From: Phytophthora quininea
Lineage: Eukaryota; Oomycota; Peronosporomycetes; Peronosporales; Peronosporaceae
Direction of reading: 5' to 3'
Assembly: GCA_011947345.1 (NCBI GenBank)
Contig: JAAVTG010000738.1
Coordinates: 1-64,000 of the forward strand
Length of the DNA stretch: 64,000 nt
Shown piece by piece: positions 23,301-34,632 of the stretch. The position numbers and the translations under genes were made by a program. The notes beneath the pieces are model-generated. The model saw nothing but the letters and a program-made list of their open reading frames with translations. It was not told the DNA's origin and searched no databases. The stretch's first letter is position 1; each line of letters opens with the position of its first letter.

Positions 23301-26300
23301 CCGGAGCGTCCTTCGTCGTCACGTCTCCGTTCTCGTCCTTGATCTCTACCTCCACCTTGTCGTTCTCAACAGAGCCAATCGGCGTCACCTCCTCCGTGCC
23401 GCTCGTGGTAACAACCACAATCGGAGGCTGCTCCTCGTTGTTTGCAGCACTCTGCTCGCCATTCGTGGCTGTCGTGACTGGATTCGAGATCGGCACCTCC
23501 GCTGTCGCGCCGTCAGGCGTTTCAATCTCCGCCTTCGGGCCGTCCGCGGTGCTGGTCACTGGAACCTCCTCGGTCGTCGTTGCTCCCGTCGAGTCTGTGA
23601 CCTCAACTGTCACCTTGTCGTCCGAGACTGAGCCAACTTGCGTCACCTGCTCAGTCCCCGTGGTCGTCACCACCTCGACCGGGGCCGCGGCCGTGGGCTG
23701 CGGCAGCGGCACGGTTTCGGTGTTGCCATCAGTCGTTTCGATTTCGATCTGCGGTCCTTCGATCGTGTCAATGACCGGGGCGTCCGTCGTCGTCACGTAT
23801 CCGGTCGAGTCCTTGATCTCCACCTCCACCTTGTCGTTCTCAACAGAGCCGATCGGAGTCACCTCCTCCGTTCCCGTGTTTGTTGCAACCACGATCGGCG
23901 TTTGACCGCTCGACGAGCTCTGCAGAGGCACCTCAGCCGTAGTCCCGTCAGCCGTTCGGATGTTCGCCTTCGGGCCGTCAGAAGTGTCGATAACCGGCAC
24001 CTCTTCCGTCTTCGTTAGCCCCGTCGAGTCGGTGATCTCAACCTTGACCCTGTCGTCCTCAACGGACCCAACTGGGGTCACCTCCTCGGTCCCCGTGCTA
24101 GTCACCACCTCGACTGGCGTTTCGGGCGTCGGATTCGGCAGCGGCAAGTCTTCCGTCTTCCCGTCCGTCGTCTGAATTAGCACCTTCTGGCCGTCCGACG
24201 TATCGATGACCGGAGCGTCCTTCGTCGTCACGTCTCCGTTCTCGTCCTTGATCTCTACCTCCACCTTGTCGTTCTCAACAGAGCCAATCGGCGTCACCTC
24301 CTCCGTGCCGCTCGTGGTAACAACCACAATCGGAGGCTGCTCCTCGTTGTTTGCAGCACTCTGCTCGCCATTCGTGGCTGTCGTGACTGGATTCGAGATC
24401 GGCACCTCCGCTGTCGCGCCGTCAGGCGTTTCAATCTCCGCCTTCGGGCCGTCCGCGGTGCTGGTCACTGGAACCTCCTCGGTCGTCGTTGCTCCCGTCG
24501 AGTCTGTGACCTCAACTGTCACCTTGTCGTCCGAGACTGAGCCAACTTGCGTCACCTGCTCAGTCCCCGTGGTCGTCACCACCTCGACCGGGGCCGCGGC
24601 CGTGGGCTGCGGCAGCGGCACGGTTTCGGTGTTGCCATCAGTCGTTTCGATTTCGATCTGCGGTCCTTCGATCGTGTCAATGACCGGGGCGTCCGTCGTC
24701 GTCACGTATCCGGTCGAGTCCTTGATCTCCACCTCCACCTTGTCGTTCTCAACAGAGCCGATCGGAGTCACCTCCTCCGTTCCCGTGTTTGTTGCAACCA
24801 CGATCGGCGTTTGACCGCTCGACGAGCTCTGCAGAGGCACCTCAGCCGTAGTCCCGTCAGCCGTTCGGATGTTCGCCTTCGGGCCGTCAGAAGTGTCGAT
24901 AACCGGCACCTCTTCCGTCTTCGTTAGCCCCGTCGAGTCGGTGATCTCAACCTTGACCCTGTCGTCCTCAACGGACCCAACTGGGGTCACCTCCTCGGTC
25001 CCCGTGCTAGTCACCACCTCGACTGGCGTTTCGGGCGTCGGATTCGGCAGCGGCAAGTCTTCCGTCTTCCCGTCCGTCGTCTGAATTAGCACCTTCTGGC
25101 CGTCCGACGTATCGATGACCGGAGCGTCCTTCGTCGTCACGTCTCCGTTCTCGTCCTTGATCTCTACCTCCACCTTGTCGTTCTCAACAGAGCCAATCGG
25201 CGTCACCTCCTCCGTGCCGCTCGTGGTAACAACCACAATCGGAGGCTGCTCCTCGTTGTTTGCAGCACTCTGCTCGCCATTCGTGGCTGTCGTGACTGGA
25301 TTCGAGATCGGCACCTCCGCTGTCGCGCCGTCAGGCGTTTCAATCTCCGCCTTCGGGCCGTCCGCGGTGCTGGTCACTGGAACCTCCTCGGTCGTCGTTG
25401 CTCCCGTCGAGTCTGTGACCTCAACTGTCACCTTGTCGTCCGAGACTGAGCCAACTTGCGTCACCTGCTCAGTCCCCGTGGTCGTCACCACCTCGACCGG
25501 GGCCGCGGCCGTGGGCTGCGGCAGCGGCACGGTTTCGGTGTTGCCATCAGTCGTTTCGATTTCGATCTGCGGTCCTTCGATCGTGTCAATGACCGGGGCG
25601 TCCGTCGTCGTCACGTATCCGGTCGAGTCCTTGATCTCCACCTCCACCTTGTCGTTCTCAACAGAGCCGATCGGAGTCACCTCCTCCGTTCCCGTGTTTG
25701 TTGCAACCACGATCGGCGTTTGACCGCTCGACGAGCTCTGCAGAGGCACCTCAGCCGTAGTCCCGTCAGCCGTTCGGATGTTCGCCTTCGGGCCGTCAGA
25801 AGTGTCGATAACCGGCACCTCTTCCGTCTTCGTTAGCCCCGTCGAGTCGGTGATCTCAACCTTGACCCTGTCGTCCTCAACGGACCCAACTGGGGTCACC
25901 TCCTCGGTCCCCGTGCTAGTCACCACCTCGACTGGCGTTTCGGGCGTCGGATTCGGCAGCGGCAAGTCTTCCGTCTTCCCGTCCGTCGTCTGAATTAGCA
26001 CCTTCTGGCCGTCCGACGTATCGATGACCGGAGCGTCCTTCGTCGTCACGTCTCCGTTCTCGTCCTTGATCTCTACCTCCACCTTGTCGTTCTCAACAGA
26101 GCCAATCGGCGTCACCTCCTCCGTGCCGCTCGTGGTAACAACCACAATCGGAGGCTGCTCCTCGTTGTTTGCAGCACTCTGCTCGCCATTCGTGGCTGTC
26201 GTGACTGGATTCGAGATCGGCACCTCCGCTGTCGCGCCGTCAGGCGTTTCAATCTCCGCCTTCGGGCCGTCCGCGGTGCTGGTCACTGGAACCTCCTCGG

Positions 26301-29300
26301 TCGTCGTTGCTCCCGTCGAGTCTGTGACCTCAACTGTCACCTTGTCGTCCGAGACTGAGCCAACTTGCGTCACCTGCTCAGTCCCCGTGGTCGTCACCAC
26401 CTCGACCGGGGCCGCGGCCGTGGGCTGCGGCAGCGGCACGGTTTCGGTGTTGCCATCAGTCGTTTCGATTTCGATCTGCGGTCCTTCGATCGTGTCAATG
26501 ACCGGGGCGTCCGTCGTCGTCACGTATCCGGTCGAGTCCTTGATCTCCACCTCCACCTTGTCGTTCTCAACAGAGCCGATCGGAGTCACCTCCTCCGTTC
26601 CCGTGTTTGTTGCAACCACGATCGGCGTTTGACCGCTCGACGAGCTCTGCAGAGGCACCTCAGCCGTAGTCCCGTCAGCCGTTCGGATGTTCGCCTTCGG
26701 GCCGTCAGAAGTGTCGATAACCGGCACCTCTTCCGTCTTCGTTAGCCCCGTCGAGTCGGTGATCTCAACCTTGACCCTGTCGTCCTCAACGGACCCAACT
26801 GGGGTCACCTCCTCGGTCCCCGTGCTAGTCACCACCTCGACTGGCGTTTCGGGCGTCGGATTCGGCAGCGGCAAGTCTTCCGTCTTCCCGTCCGTCGTCT
26901 GAATTAGCACCTTCTGGCCGTCCGACGTATCGATGACCGGAGCGTCCTTCGTCGTCACGTCTCCGTTCTCGTCCTTGATCTCTACCTCCACCTTGTCGTT
27001 CTCAACAGAGCCAATCGGCGTCACCTCCTCCGTGCCGCTCGTGGTAACAACCACAATCGGAGGCTGCTCCTCGTTGTTTGCAGCACTCTGCTCGCCATTC
27101 GTGGCTGTCGTGACTGGATTCGAGATCGGCACCTCCGCTGTCGCGCCGTCAGGCGTTTCAATCTCCGCCTTCGGGCCGTCCGCGGTGCTGGTCACTGGAA
27201 CCTCCTCGGTCGTCGTTGCTCCCGTCGAGTCTGTGACCTCAACTGTCACCTTGTCGTCCGAGACTGAGCCAACTTGCGTCACCTGCTCAGTCCCCGTGGT
27301 CGTCACCACCTCGACCGGGGCCGCGGCCGTGGGCTGCGGCAGCGGCACGGTTTCGGTGTTGCCATCAGTCGTTTCGATTTCGATCTGCGGTCCTTCGATC
27401 GTGTCAATGACCGGGGCGTCCGTCGTCGTCACGTATCCGGTCGAGTCCTTGATCTCCACCTCCACCTTGTCGTTCTCAACAGAGCCGATCGGAGTCACCT
27501 CCTCCGTTCCCGTGTTTGTTGCAACCACGATCGGCGTTTGACCGCTCGACGAGCTCTGCAGAGGCACCTCAGCCGTAGTCCCGTCAGCCGTTCGGATGTT
27601 CGCCTTCGGGCCGTCAGAAGTGTCGATAACCGGCACCTCTTCCGTCTTCGTTAGCCCCGTCGAGTCGGTGATCTCAACCTTGACCCTGTCGTCCTCAACG
27701 GACCCAACTGGGGTCACCTCCTCGGTCCCCGTGCTAGTCACCACCTCGACTGGCGTTTCGGGCGTCGGATTCGGCAGCGGCAAGTCTTCCGTCTTCCCGT
27801 CCGTCGTCTGAATTAGCACCTTCTGGCCGTCCGACGTATCGATGACCGGAGCGTCCTTCGTCGTCACGTCTCCGTTCTCGTCCTTGATCTCTACCTCCAC
27901 CTTGTCGTTCTCAACAGAGCCAATCGGCGTCACCTCCTCCGTGCCGCTCGTGGTAACAACCACAATCGGAGGCTGCTCCTCGTTGTTTGCAGCACTCTGC
28001 TCGCCATTCGTGGCTGTCGTGACTGGATTCGAGATCGGCACCTCCGCTGTCGCGCCGTCAGGCGTTTCAATCTCCGCCTTCGGGCCGTCCGCGGTGCTGG
28101 TCACTGGAACCTCCTCGGTCGTCGTTGCTCCCGTCGAGTCTGTGACCTCAACTGTCACCTTGTCGTCCGAGACTGAGCCAACTTGCGTCACCTGCTCAGT
28201 CCCCGTGGTCGTCACCACCTCGACCGGGGCCGCGGCCGTGGGCTGCGGCAGCGGCACGGTTTCGGTGTTGCCATCAGTCGTTTCGATTTCGATCTGCGGT
28301 CCTTCGATCGTGTCAATGACCGGGGCGTCCTTCGTCGTCACGTCTCCGTTCTCGTCCTTGATCTCTACCTCCACCTTGTCGTTCTCAACAGAGCCAATCG
28401 GCGTCACCTCCTCCGTGCCGCTCGTGGTAACAACCACAATCGGAGGCTGCTCCTCGTTGTTTGCAGCACTCTGCTCGCCATTCGTGGCTGTCGTGACTGG
28501 ATTCGAGATCGGCACCTCCGCTGTCGCGCCGTCAGGCGTTTCAATCTCCGCCTTCGGGCCGTCCGCGGTGCTGGTCACTGGAACCTCCTCGGTCGTCGTT
28601 GCTCCCGTCGAGTCTGTGACCTCAACTGTCACCTTGTCGTCCGAGACTGAGCCAACTTGCGTCACCTGCTCAGTCCCCGTGGTCGTCACCACCTCGACCG
28701 GGGCCGCGGCCGTGGGCTGCGGCAGCGGCACGGTTTCGGTGTTGCCATCAGTCGTTTCGATTTCGATCTGCGGTCCTTCGATCGTGTCAATGACCGGGGC
28801 GTCCGTCGTCGTCACGTATCCGGTCGAGTCCTTGATCTCCACCTCCACCTTGTCGTTCTCAACAGAGCCGATCGGAGTCACCTCCTCCGTTCCCGTGTTT
28901 GTTGCAACCACGATCGGCGTTTGACCGCTCGACGAGCTCTGCAGAGGCACCTCAGCCGTAGTCCCGTCAGCCGTTCGGATGTTCGCCTTCGGGCCGTCAG
29001 AAGTGTCGATAACCGGCACCTCTTCCGTCTTCGTTAGCCCCGTCGAGTCGGTGATCTCAACCTTGACCCTGTCGTCCTCAACGGACCCAACTGGGGTCAC
29101 CTCCTCGGTCCCCGTGCTAGTCACCACCTCGACTGGCGTTTCGGGCGTCGGATTCGGCAGCGGCAAGTCTTCCGTCTTCCCGTCCGTCGTCTGAATTAGC
29201 ACCTTCTGGCCGTCCGACGTATCGATGACCGGAGCGTCCTTCGTCGTCACGTCTCCGTTCTCGTCCTTGATCTCTACCTCCACCTTGTCGTTCTCAACAG

Positions 29301-31968
29301 AGCCAATCGGCGTCACCTCCTCCGTGCCGCTCGTGGTAACAACCACAATCGGAGGTTGTTTCTGGTGGTTAATAGGAATCTCCGCAATTGCTCCAGTCGG
29401 GTAGTCAATAACTTTAACAGTCTTTTCCTCTTCCTCGCCCGTTTGATCCGTAATGTTGACCTCTACCTGACCGTTTACCACGTTATCCGAGATGATAGCA
29501 ACTTCATAACCTCTATCGGGTCGTCCACCGATATTTTCAGCGAGACCGAGGTCACTATCAGACCCCGACATTTCACCCGTACTAGGCAACGGAACCTCCT
29601 CGGTCGTGCCGTCCGGCTTCGGGATCACCACCTGCGGTCCATCGGGGGTATCCACGACGGGAATAGTCTGCTGGGTCTCGCTTCCGCTCGGGTCCGTGAT
29701 CGTCACAGACACTTCGTTGTCCACGGGAGGGCTCTGAATGTTTACCTCCTCGGGTCCGTCCGCGGTTTCCACCACCAGTGTGGGTTGGCCCCCAGACCCG
29801 GTCGCGCTTTGTTGGCCGGAAGCGTTCGGCAGCGGAACCTCCTCGGTCGTGCCGTCCGGCTTCGGGATCACCACCTGCGGTCCATCGGGGGTATCCACGA
29901 CGGGAATAGTCTGCTGGGTCTCGCTTCCGCTCGGGTCCGTGATCGTCACAGACACTTCGTTGTCCACGGGAGGGCTCTGAATGTTTACCTCCTCGGGTCC
30001 GTCCGCGGTTTCCACCACCAGTGTGGGTTGGCCCCCAGACCCGGTCGCGCTTTGTTGGCCGGAAGCGTTCGGCAGCGGAACCTCCTCGGTCGTGCCGTCC
30101 GGCTTCGGGATCACCACCTGCGGTCCATCGGGGGTATCCACGACGGGAATAGTCTGCTGGGTCTCGCTTCCGCTCGGGTCCGTGATCGTCACAGACACTT
30201 CGTTGTCCACGGGAGGGCTCTGAATGTTTACCTCCTCGGGTCCGTCCGCGGTTTCCACCACCAGTGTGGGTTGGCCCCCAGACCCGGTCGCGCTTTGTTG
30301 GCCGGAAGCGTTCGGCAGCGGAACCTCCTCGGTCGTGCCGTCCGGCTTCGGGATCACCACCTGCGGTCCATCGGGGGTATCCACGACGGGAATAGTCTGC
30401 TGGGTCTCGCTTCCGCTCGGGTCCGTGATCGTCACAGACACTTCGTTGTCCACGGGAGGGCTCTGAATGTTTACCTCCTCGGGTCCGTCCGCGGTTTCCA
30501 CCACCAGTGTGGGTTGGCCCCCAGACCCGGTCGCGCTTTGTTGGCCGGAAGCGTTCGGCAGCGGAACCTCCTCGGTCGTGCCGTCCGGCTTCGGGATCAC
30601 CACCTGCGGTCCATCGGGGTATCCACGACGGGAATAGTCTGCTGGGTCTCGCTTCCGCTCGGGTCCGTGATCGTCACAGACACTTCGTTGTCCACGGGAG
30701 GGCTCTGAATGTTTACCTCCTCGGGTCCGTCCGCGGTTTCCACCACTAGCGTGGGATGTTGCGTAATCGCTGATTCGCTGGTGTTCTCAGTTTGTGGATT
30801 TAAAGCACTTGATTCTGGTGCAGCCTCCTCAATATGAGGTAATGTTGCGGTCGCCGTTGAACCAGCACTAGTTTCGATCTTCAGTTGAGGCTCACCTCCA
30901 GGGGTTTCCACTACAGTAGCATCGGCTTCTCGGACGTCACCATTTTGGCCTTCAATCGTCACAGGCTGTACTCCATCCGACGGCGGGCCCAGCGGGGTCA
31001 CCTTCGCCTCCCCGTCAGCTGTGCTCACAGTAATAGCATCGTTTTCTTGAACCACAGGAGCTTGCTTAAGAGTTGGTGAGGGTGGCTCAGTAGCCGGAAC
31101 ATCAATTGTAGTGGTGCCCCCGCTAGGAGTATCGACCTCTGCCTGAGGGCCTTCCGGGGTATCCACAACCGGAACTGTTTGCTGTGTCACGTTTCCGTTG
31201 GGAGACGTGATTTCAACCTGCGCCTCGCCATTGGTCGGCGGACTCACAATGCTCACGGTCTCAGTGCCTTGCGGAGTCGGCACTTCGACCGGCGGAGGCG
31301 TCGTGGACGGATACTTGTCGAAGAATTTCTGTGGGATTTCGATCGGTGTATCAAAGCACCAGACTTCGAGCATGTAGTAGAGCTCATTGATATGCGCGAG
31401 ATCGAAGGTCATCTTGCGCTTCTTGGTCTTCATACATACAAAGCAACGATCAAGTTAGCAACTCATGGACTTCTTTGCCTCTTGTGAGAACCTACCGGGA
31501 TCATGGCCTTCTGGACGCACGCCGTGTCGCTCTTAATTTTGCCGTTGAGCTGGTCGTTCAGGTCGTCCTTGACTTCCTGGGGAGATCCGAATTGGCAATG
31601 TTTTGCCGGTCCTCATCCCACACGCGGTTGAGCGCGGCCATGTACTCGCTGTACGACACGCTGCCGTCTTCGTTGCTATCCAGTTCGTCGAAAGTCGGGT
31701 AGTACACGTCTCCCATATCTTGAACAAAGTCCGGTGTCTCCAAGCTGGCGGCCATTTGCTGAGTTGCCGGCAGTGTCGACACGGTTGAAGTCGCCGACTG
31801 GAACGCGGCGTACCCGACCACGGCCGACGCAGCGACCACGGTCAACGAAACTGCGGCAGCTACCAAACGTTTCTTCTGCCGATGACGCACATTGGGACGG
31901 TCCGGGGCCGCTACCCGTCGGATGAACCTCGTCTCTTCGTTCTCAGTGCCATAGGTGGGGGACTTCAT
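20386..31968 (-). CDS. Giant membrane-anchored EF-hand protein with long tandem-repeat region (about 3800 residues)
   Basis: Exon 1 starts at ATG 31968: a short basic cytoplasmic tail, one membrane helix (LVAAAVSLTVVAASAVVGYA) and an EF-hand (DSNEDGSVSYSEY). A GT-AG intron (about 31436-31496) joins ...MIP to TKKRKMTFDLAHINELYY. Next come ~180 residues of unique Pro/Thr/Val sequence, five 81-residue repeats, a spacer, nine 303-residue units plus one 158-residue hybrid unit, and a conserved-looking tail. Intron 20491-20550 joins ...QAANK to FGYYGVYEQPPYF, ending at stop 20386. Two breaks, at GGGG 31579-31582 and 30616-30619, are each repaired by a fifth base. The repeats are acidic, Thr/Val/Glu-rich and predicted beta-rich by eye. 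With a type II anchor the repeat arm would face outside or into a vesicle. Not a family I recognise; an adhesive or stalk-like surface role is inference. Confidence 0.8.
20711..29354 (-). repeat. Tandem array of 909-bp coding units (nine full, one 474-bp hybrid)
   Basis: Unit boundaries recur every 909 bases (for example TTGTTTGCAG at 20711 and 21620) up to the hybrid unit, whose markers at 28183 and 28657 are 474 apart. Translations in the sense frame and in two antisense frames are the same in each copy, so the units are essentially identical in DNA. Each 303-residue unit is itself four diverged ~73-residue sub-repeats, each with the pattern GTEEVTPxGSVENDKVEVE, then APVIDT or similar, then a TTDGxTExVPL-type end. 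909 is divisible by three, so copy-number change keeps the frame. Confidence 0.95.
29583..30757 (-). repeat. Tandem array of 243-bp coding units (five copies)
   Basis: An 81-residue unit beginning TLVVETADGPEEVNIQ and containing TIPVVDTPDGPQVVIPKPDG repeats every 243 bases (markers 29738, 29981, 30224, 30467 and about 30710). The four copies nearest the C-terminus are alike; the fifth lacks one G at 30616-30619 (four G instead of the five in the other copies), which breaks the frame. The unit is a distant version of the sub-repeat in the 909-bp array. Confidence 0.93.
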
Positions 31969-32444
31969 GGCGCTGAAAGGAACTGCGCTCGACAGCAACA
32001 AACAGGGAGTGGGTCAAGGCGCTGGCGCCGCTGGCGGAGAAAGATATCGCATCCAAGAGCCATCATGAGACCCGTCGAGCGCGAAAGATCTGCGATGGAC
32101 GGTCGAGACCGACCAGGCTCTGGAAGGTCACCATGATGCGAATTCTTTATAATTTTGTACAACCATGATCCGCAAAAGTATAGACGGATCATGCGCCATG
32201 ATTTGTGAGGCAATGACACAGTCATTTTGATATGCTGATCAAAGGAGACCAAGTGCTGAGACCAAGGGCAAGACTTCCCCCGGCAACTCGATTCATTTTG
32301 CGTTACTCACTTGCTCGTTGGCTAGACGCGGCTGCTTGTGAGGCCATTTCAAGACTGGTACAAGACGCCCAGGACTGAACGAATAAGACTGACTGCGCTC
32401 CAAATACTTTGTCCATTGTGTCATTGACCAGTTCCATACGTCGA
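31969..32444. other. Divergent intergenic region with an inverted repeat
   Basis: Shared upstream region of the giant repeat protein (minus) and the PDZ/TTC39-like gene (plus). No convincing exon. It contains a 9-base inverted repeat at 32164-32193 (CATGATCCG, 12-base loop, CGGATCATG) next to an AT-rich stretch (TTCTTTATAATTTTG) and other copies of CCATGAT. Confidence 0.5.
32164..32193. repeat. 9-bp inverted repeat in divergent promoter region
   Basis: Arms 32164-32172 and 32185-32193 are perfect reverse complements around a 12-base loop. It could be a dimeric regulator's binding site or a cruciform; nothing else supports either. Confidence 0.45.
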
Positions 32445-34608
32445 ATGACCTCCGTCGTTGGGTTTGGAGAGTATGATGCGGTGGTACCCTTCGACGGCGT
32501 GAGCCTCTCTAGAGAGTTATTCAGTCGGGAGTATGTGGTGCAAAGTGCAAATCAAGATTGTTTGCAGAGTGCAGTAACTTCCGAGCGTTGGAGAGGACTG
32601 GCAAGAGTTCATACTGGGCATGTGGTGGTCCAAATCAATGGCGTGTCTGTCCGGGGATTATCCTGGCGGGAATTCAACGCGTTGTGGCAGCAGGGGCTCC
32701 AGCATCAACCGGTGGAGTTCGCTGTGTTCGCTTTCGGGACCGCAAGCGAGCAGAGTGCGAGGTGGAGATGCAGAAGGACTGGACAGGCTCAGCTGCAGAG
32801 TTTTCGCTGGTGCAGGACGAAAGGGAATTGCAAACGAAACTACGCCATGTCCACACATTGATTTGGAGTCATCAGCTCACAGAGGCGTATGCAGTTCTGC
32901 ACGCCTTGCCGGTTGGGAGCGACCCCATGGCGTGTTTGCTGGGGGTCGAGTTGGAGGTGGTGCGAGTATTGGTGTCTAATGACGCGCTGTACTCGAAACA
33001 AGCGCTCCGTGCAGCGAGCCAGGCAGTGAATTGGCTCCAAACTTTGTACGAACTCCCGTCCTTGTCGTACTCGAGTCGGAAACGAATGAAGTTGGCTCTG
33101 GCCGAGGCGTTGTTTCTTTTATCGTTGTTGCGGCTCGGAGCGGACCAACGGTTAGCAGCTATTGCGACTGCGAGACGTTGTTCCTCGTTGTATGTGGAGC
33201 TCCGTGACAAGTTCTTGATCAGCTCACGCGCTTCGTCCAAGATCAAACGACTGTTGATGGTGGAGAGCGAGGTGCAAGATTTCTTGAACAGAATAAAGTT
33301 TGGGATGGCGGTGCTTCACGTGAGCGGGTCACTGGCTTTACAGGGCAGTCTCGAATGGGTGGCAGTGCTGATGAACGGAGCTTGCGACCCAAGCAGAGGG
33401 CTACAGTATTTATTGGACTGCAGCAGTGTTGCAGACGACGGTGCCAGTCATTTTCGATCCAATTGGGCGGCCTTAGCGTTGATGCACAGCTCAGCAGTGC
33501 TTCGACGCATGAGCCAGCAAGATTCAAAGTCCACCGCATCAATACCTCAATCGATTGCTAATAACCAAACCGCAGCTCTTCAACGGCATCCAAACTCACT
33601 GTTGTTCCACTGGAGTCGAGCCACGGCTTCCAGTTTCAAAGATGACCGGTTAAGCGAGCTCGAAGTCGCTCTGTCTCGAGCGTCTTCATGCCACGAGCGC
33701 GTCCACCTTGTGGGGTTCGATGTGGGCTATCGGTATTTTCTCAGTCGCGATTTTGATCGGTCGTCGGTGCATTTGATGCCCATCTGCAAAGCTGCTAGTG
33801 CCCCACCAAGATTGCGTGGACTTAGCAGTCTGTTCCTCGCGGTAGGATACCTAGTGTCTTGCACGGGAGATGTTACTCGAGATGCCAAACTTGTCAACTC
33901 GGTCAGGCTGCTCTTGAGGTCTTCGCGACGGTTCTTATCACTCCGATTGGAATGCAATGGGGATGATGCTGAAGCTGCTTCCTTGTATGAACGGTTGAAG
34001 GTCTTCATTGACGGCAGCGATGAGTACCTTTGCTATTTGCCATGGGAAATACTGTACGTCTTTTGCTACTCGACAAAAGTGTCGAGAACGATGACTTCAA
34101 GAACGGACGCTGCGGATCGACGTCACCATCTCGATGCTCTTGATCGATTGAAGGGTTTATCCAACGGAAAGAAGGACCACGTAGAGCTTCATCTCTTGCG
34201 TGCGATTGTCTCTTCAATCTGCACGAGCTCGACTCGTGCGAACAGGAACTACAGGAGGTCTGGGAGGCACTTCAGGCTCCAGGTCGCTGCCGATCGAATT
34301 CTGCGCTTAGTCGGTTGTTGAGCCAACGACCTGACTCTTCACCTCCAGGTTTTGTAGCCCCGGTCGCTTGGTTCTATCAACTGCGTGTCCTACTCGAGCG
34401 CAAGTGCTCGAAATCGACTGTGCTTTCGTCGGAAAATGATCCGGTGGCCTCACCACGTTCCAGCACGTCTAACACTGCAGAATTTGGTGGATCAGTACAG
34501 CCATCATACTACGTTTACCACTACATCTACAACGGCAAGCTGCTGAGTCTGACAAAGCTCGTGGCTCGCTGCGCTGACGACAAGCTTAACGTAGTAATGT
34601 ACAACTAA
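32445..34608 (+). CDS. PDZ domain fused to TTC39/IML2-like helical repeat protein (frame breaks)
   Basis: ATG 32445 (MTSVVGFGEYDAV). Residues ~50-110 look like a PDZ core: HTGHVVVQINGVSVRGLSWREF then VEFAVFAF. After a frame break near 32740 the protein runs ~600 residues of helical repeats. LRAASQAVNWLQTL, FGMAVLHVSGSLALQGSLEW and CDPSRGLQYLL occupy the places of the conserved TTC39/IML2 segments (inclusion-body/lipid-droplet-linked TPR proteins in fungi and animals). A second break near 34205 leads into the last exon sequence with PSYYVYHYIYNGKLLSL and stop 34608. No intron is needed. It ends 24 bases from the convergent IQ-protein stop. Family assignment is moderate; the PDZ call rests on pattern only. 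Confidence 0.65.
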
Positions 34609-34632
34609 ACAAAACTTATTTACTACATGTGT

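Noticed and set aside
20587..30749. Plus-strand frames of 70-450 residues repeating every 909 or 243 bases
   Set aside because: Antisense shadows of the giant protein; they have no domain content and stop at the same place in each unit.
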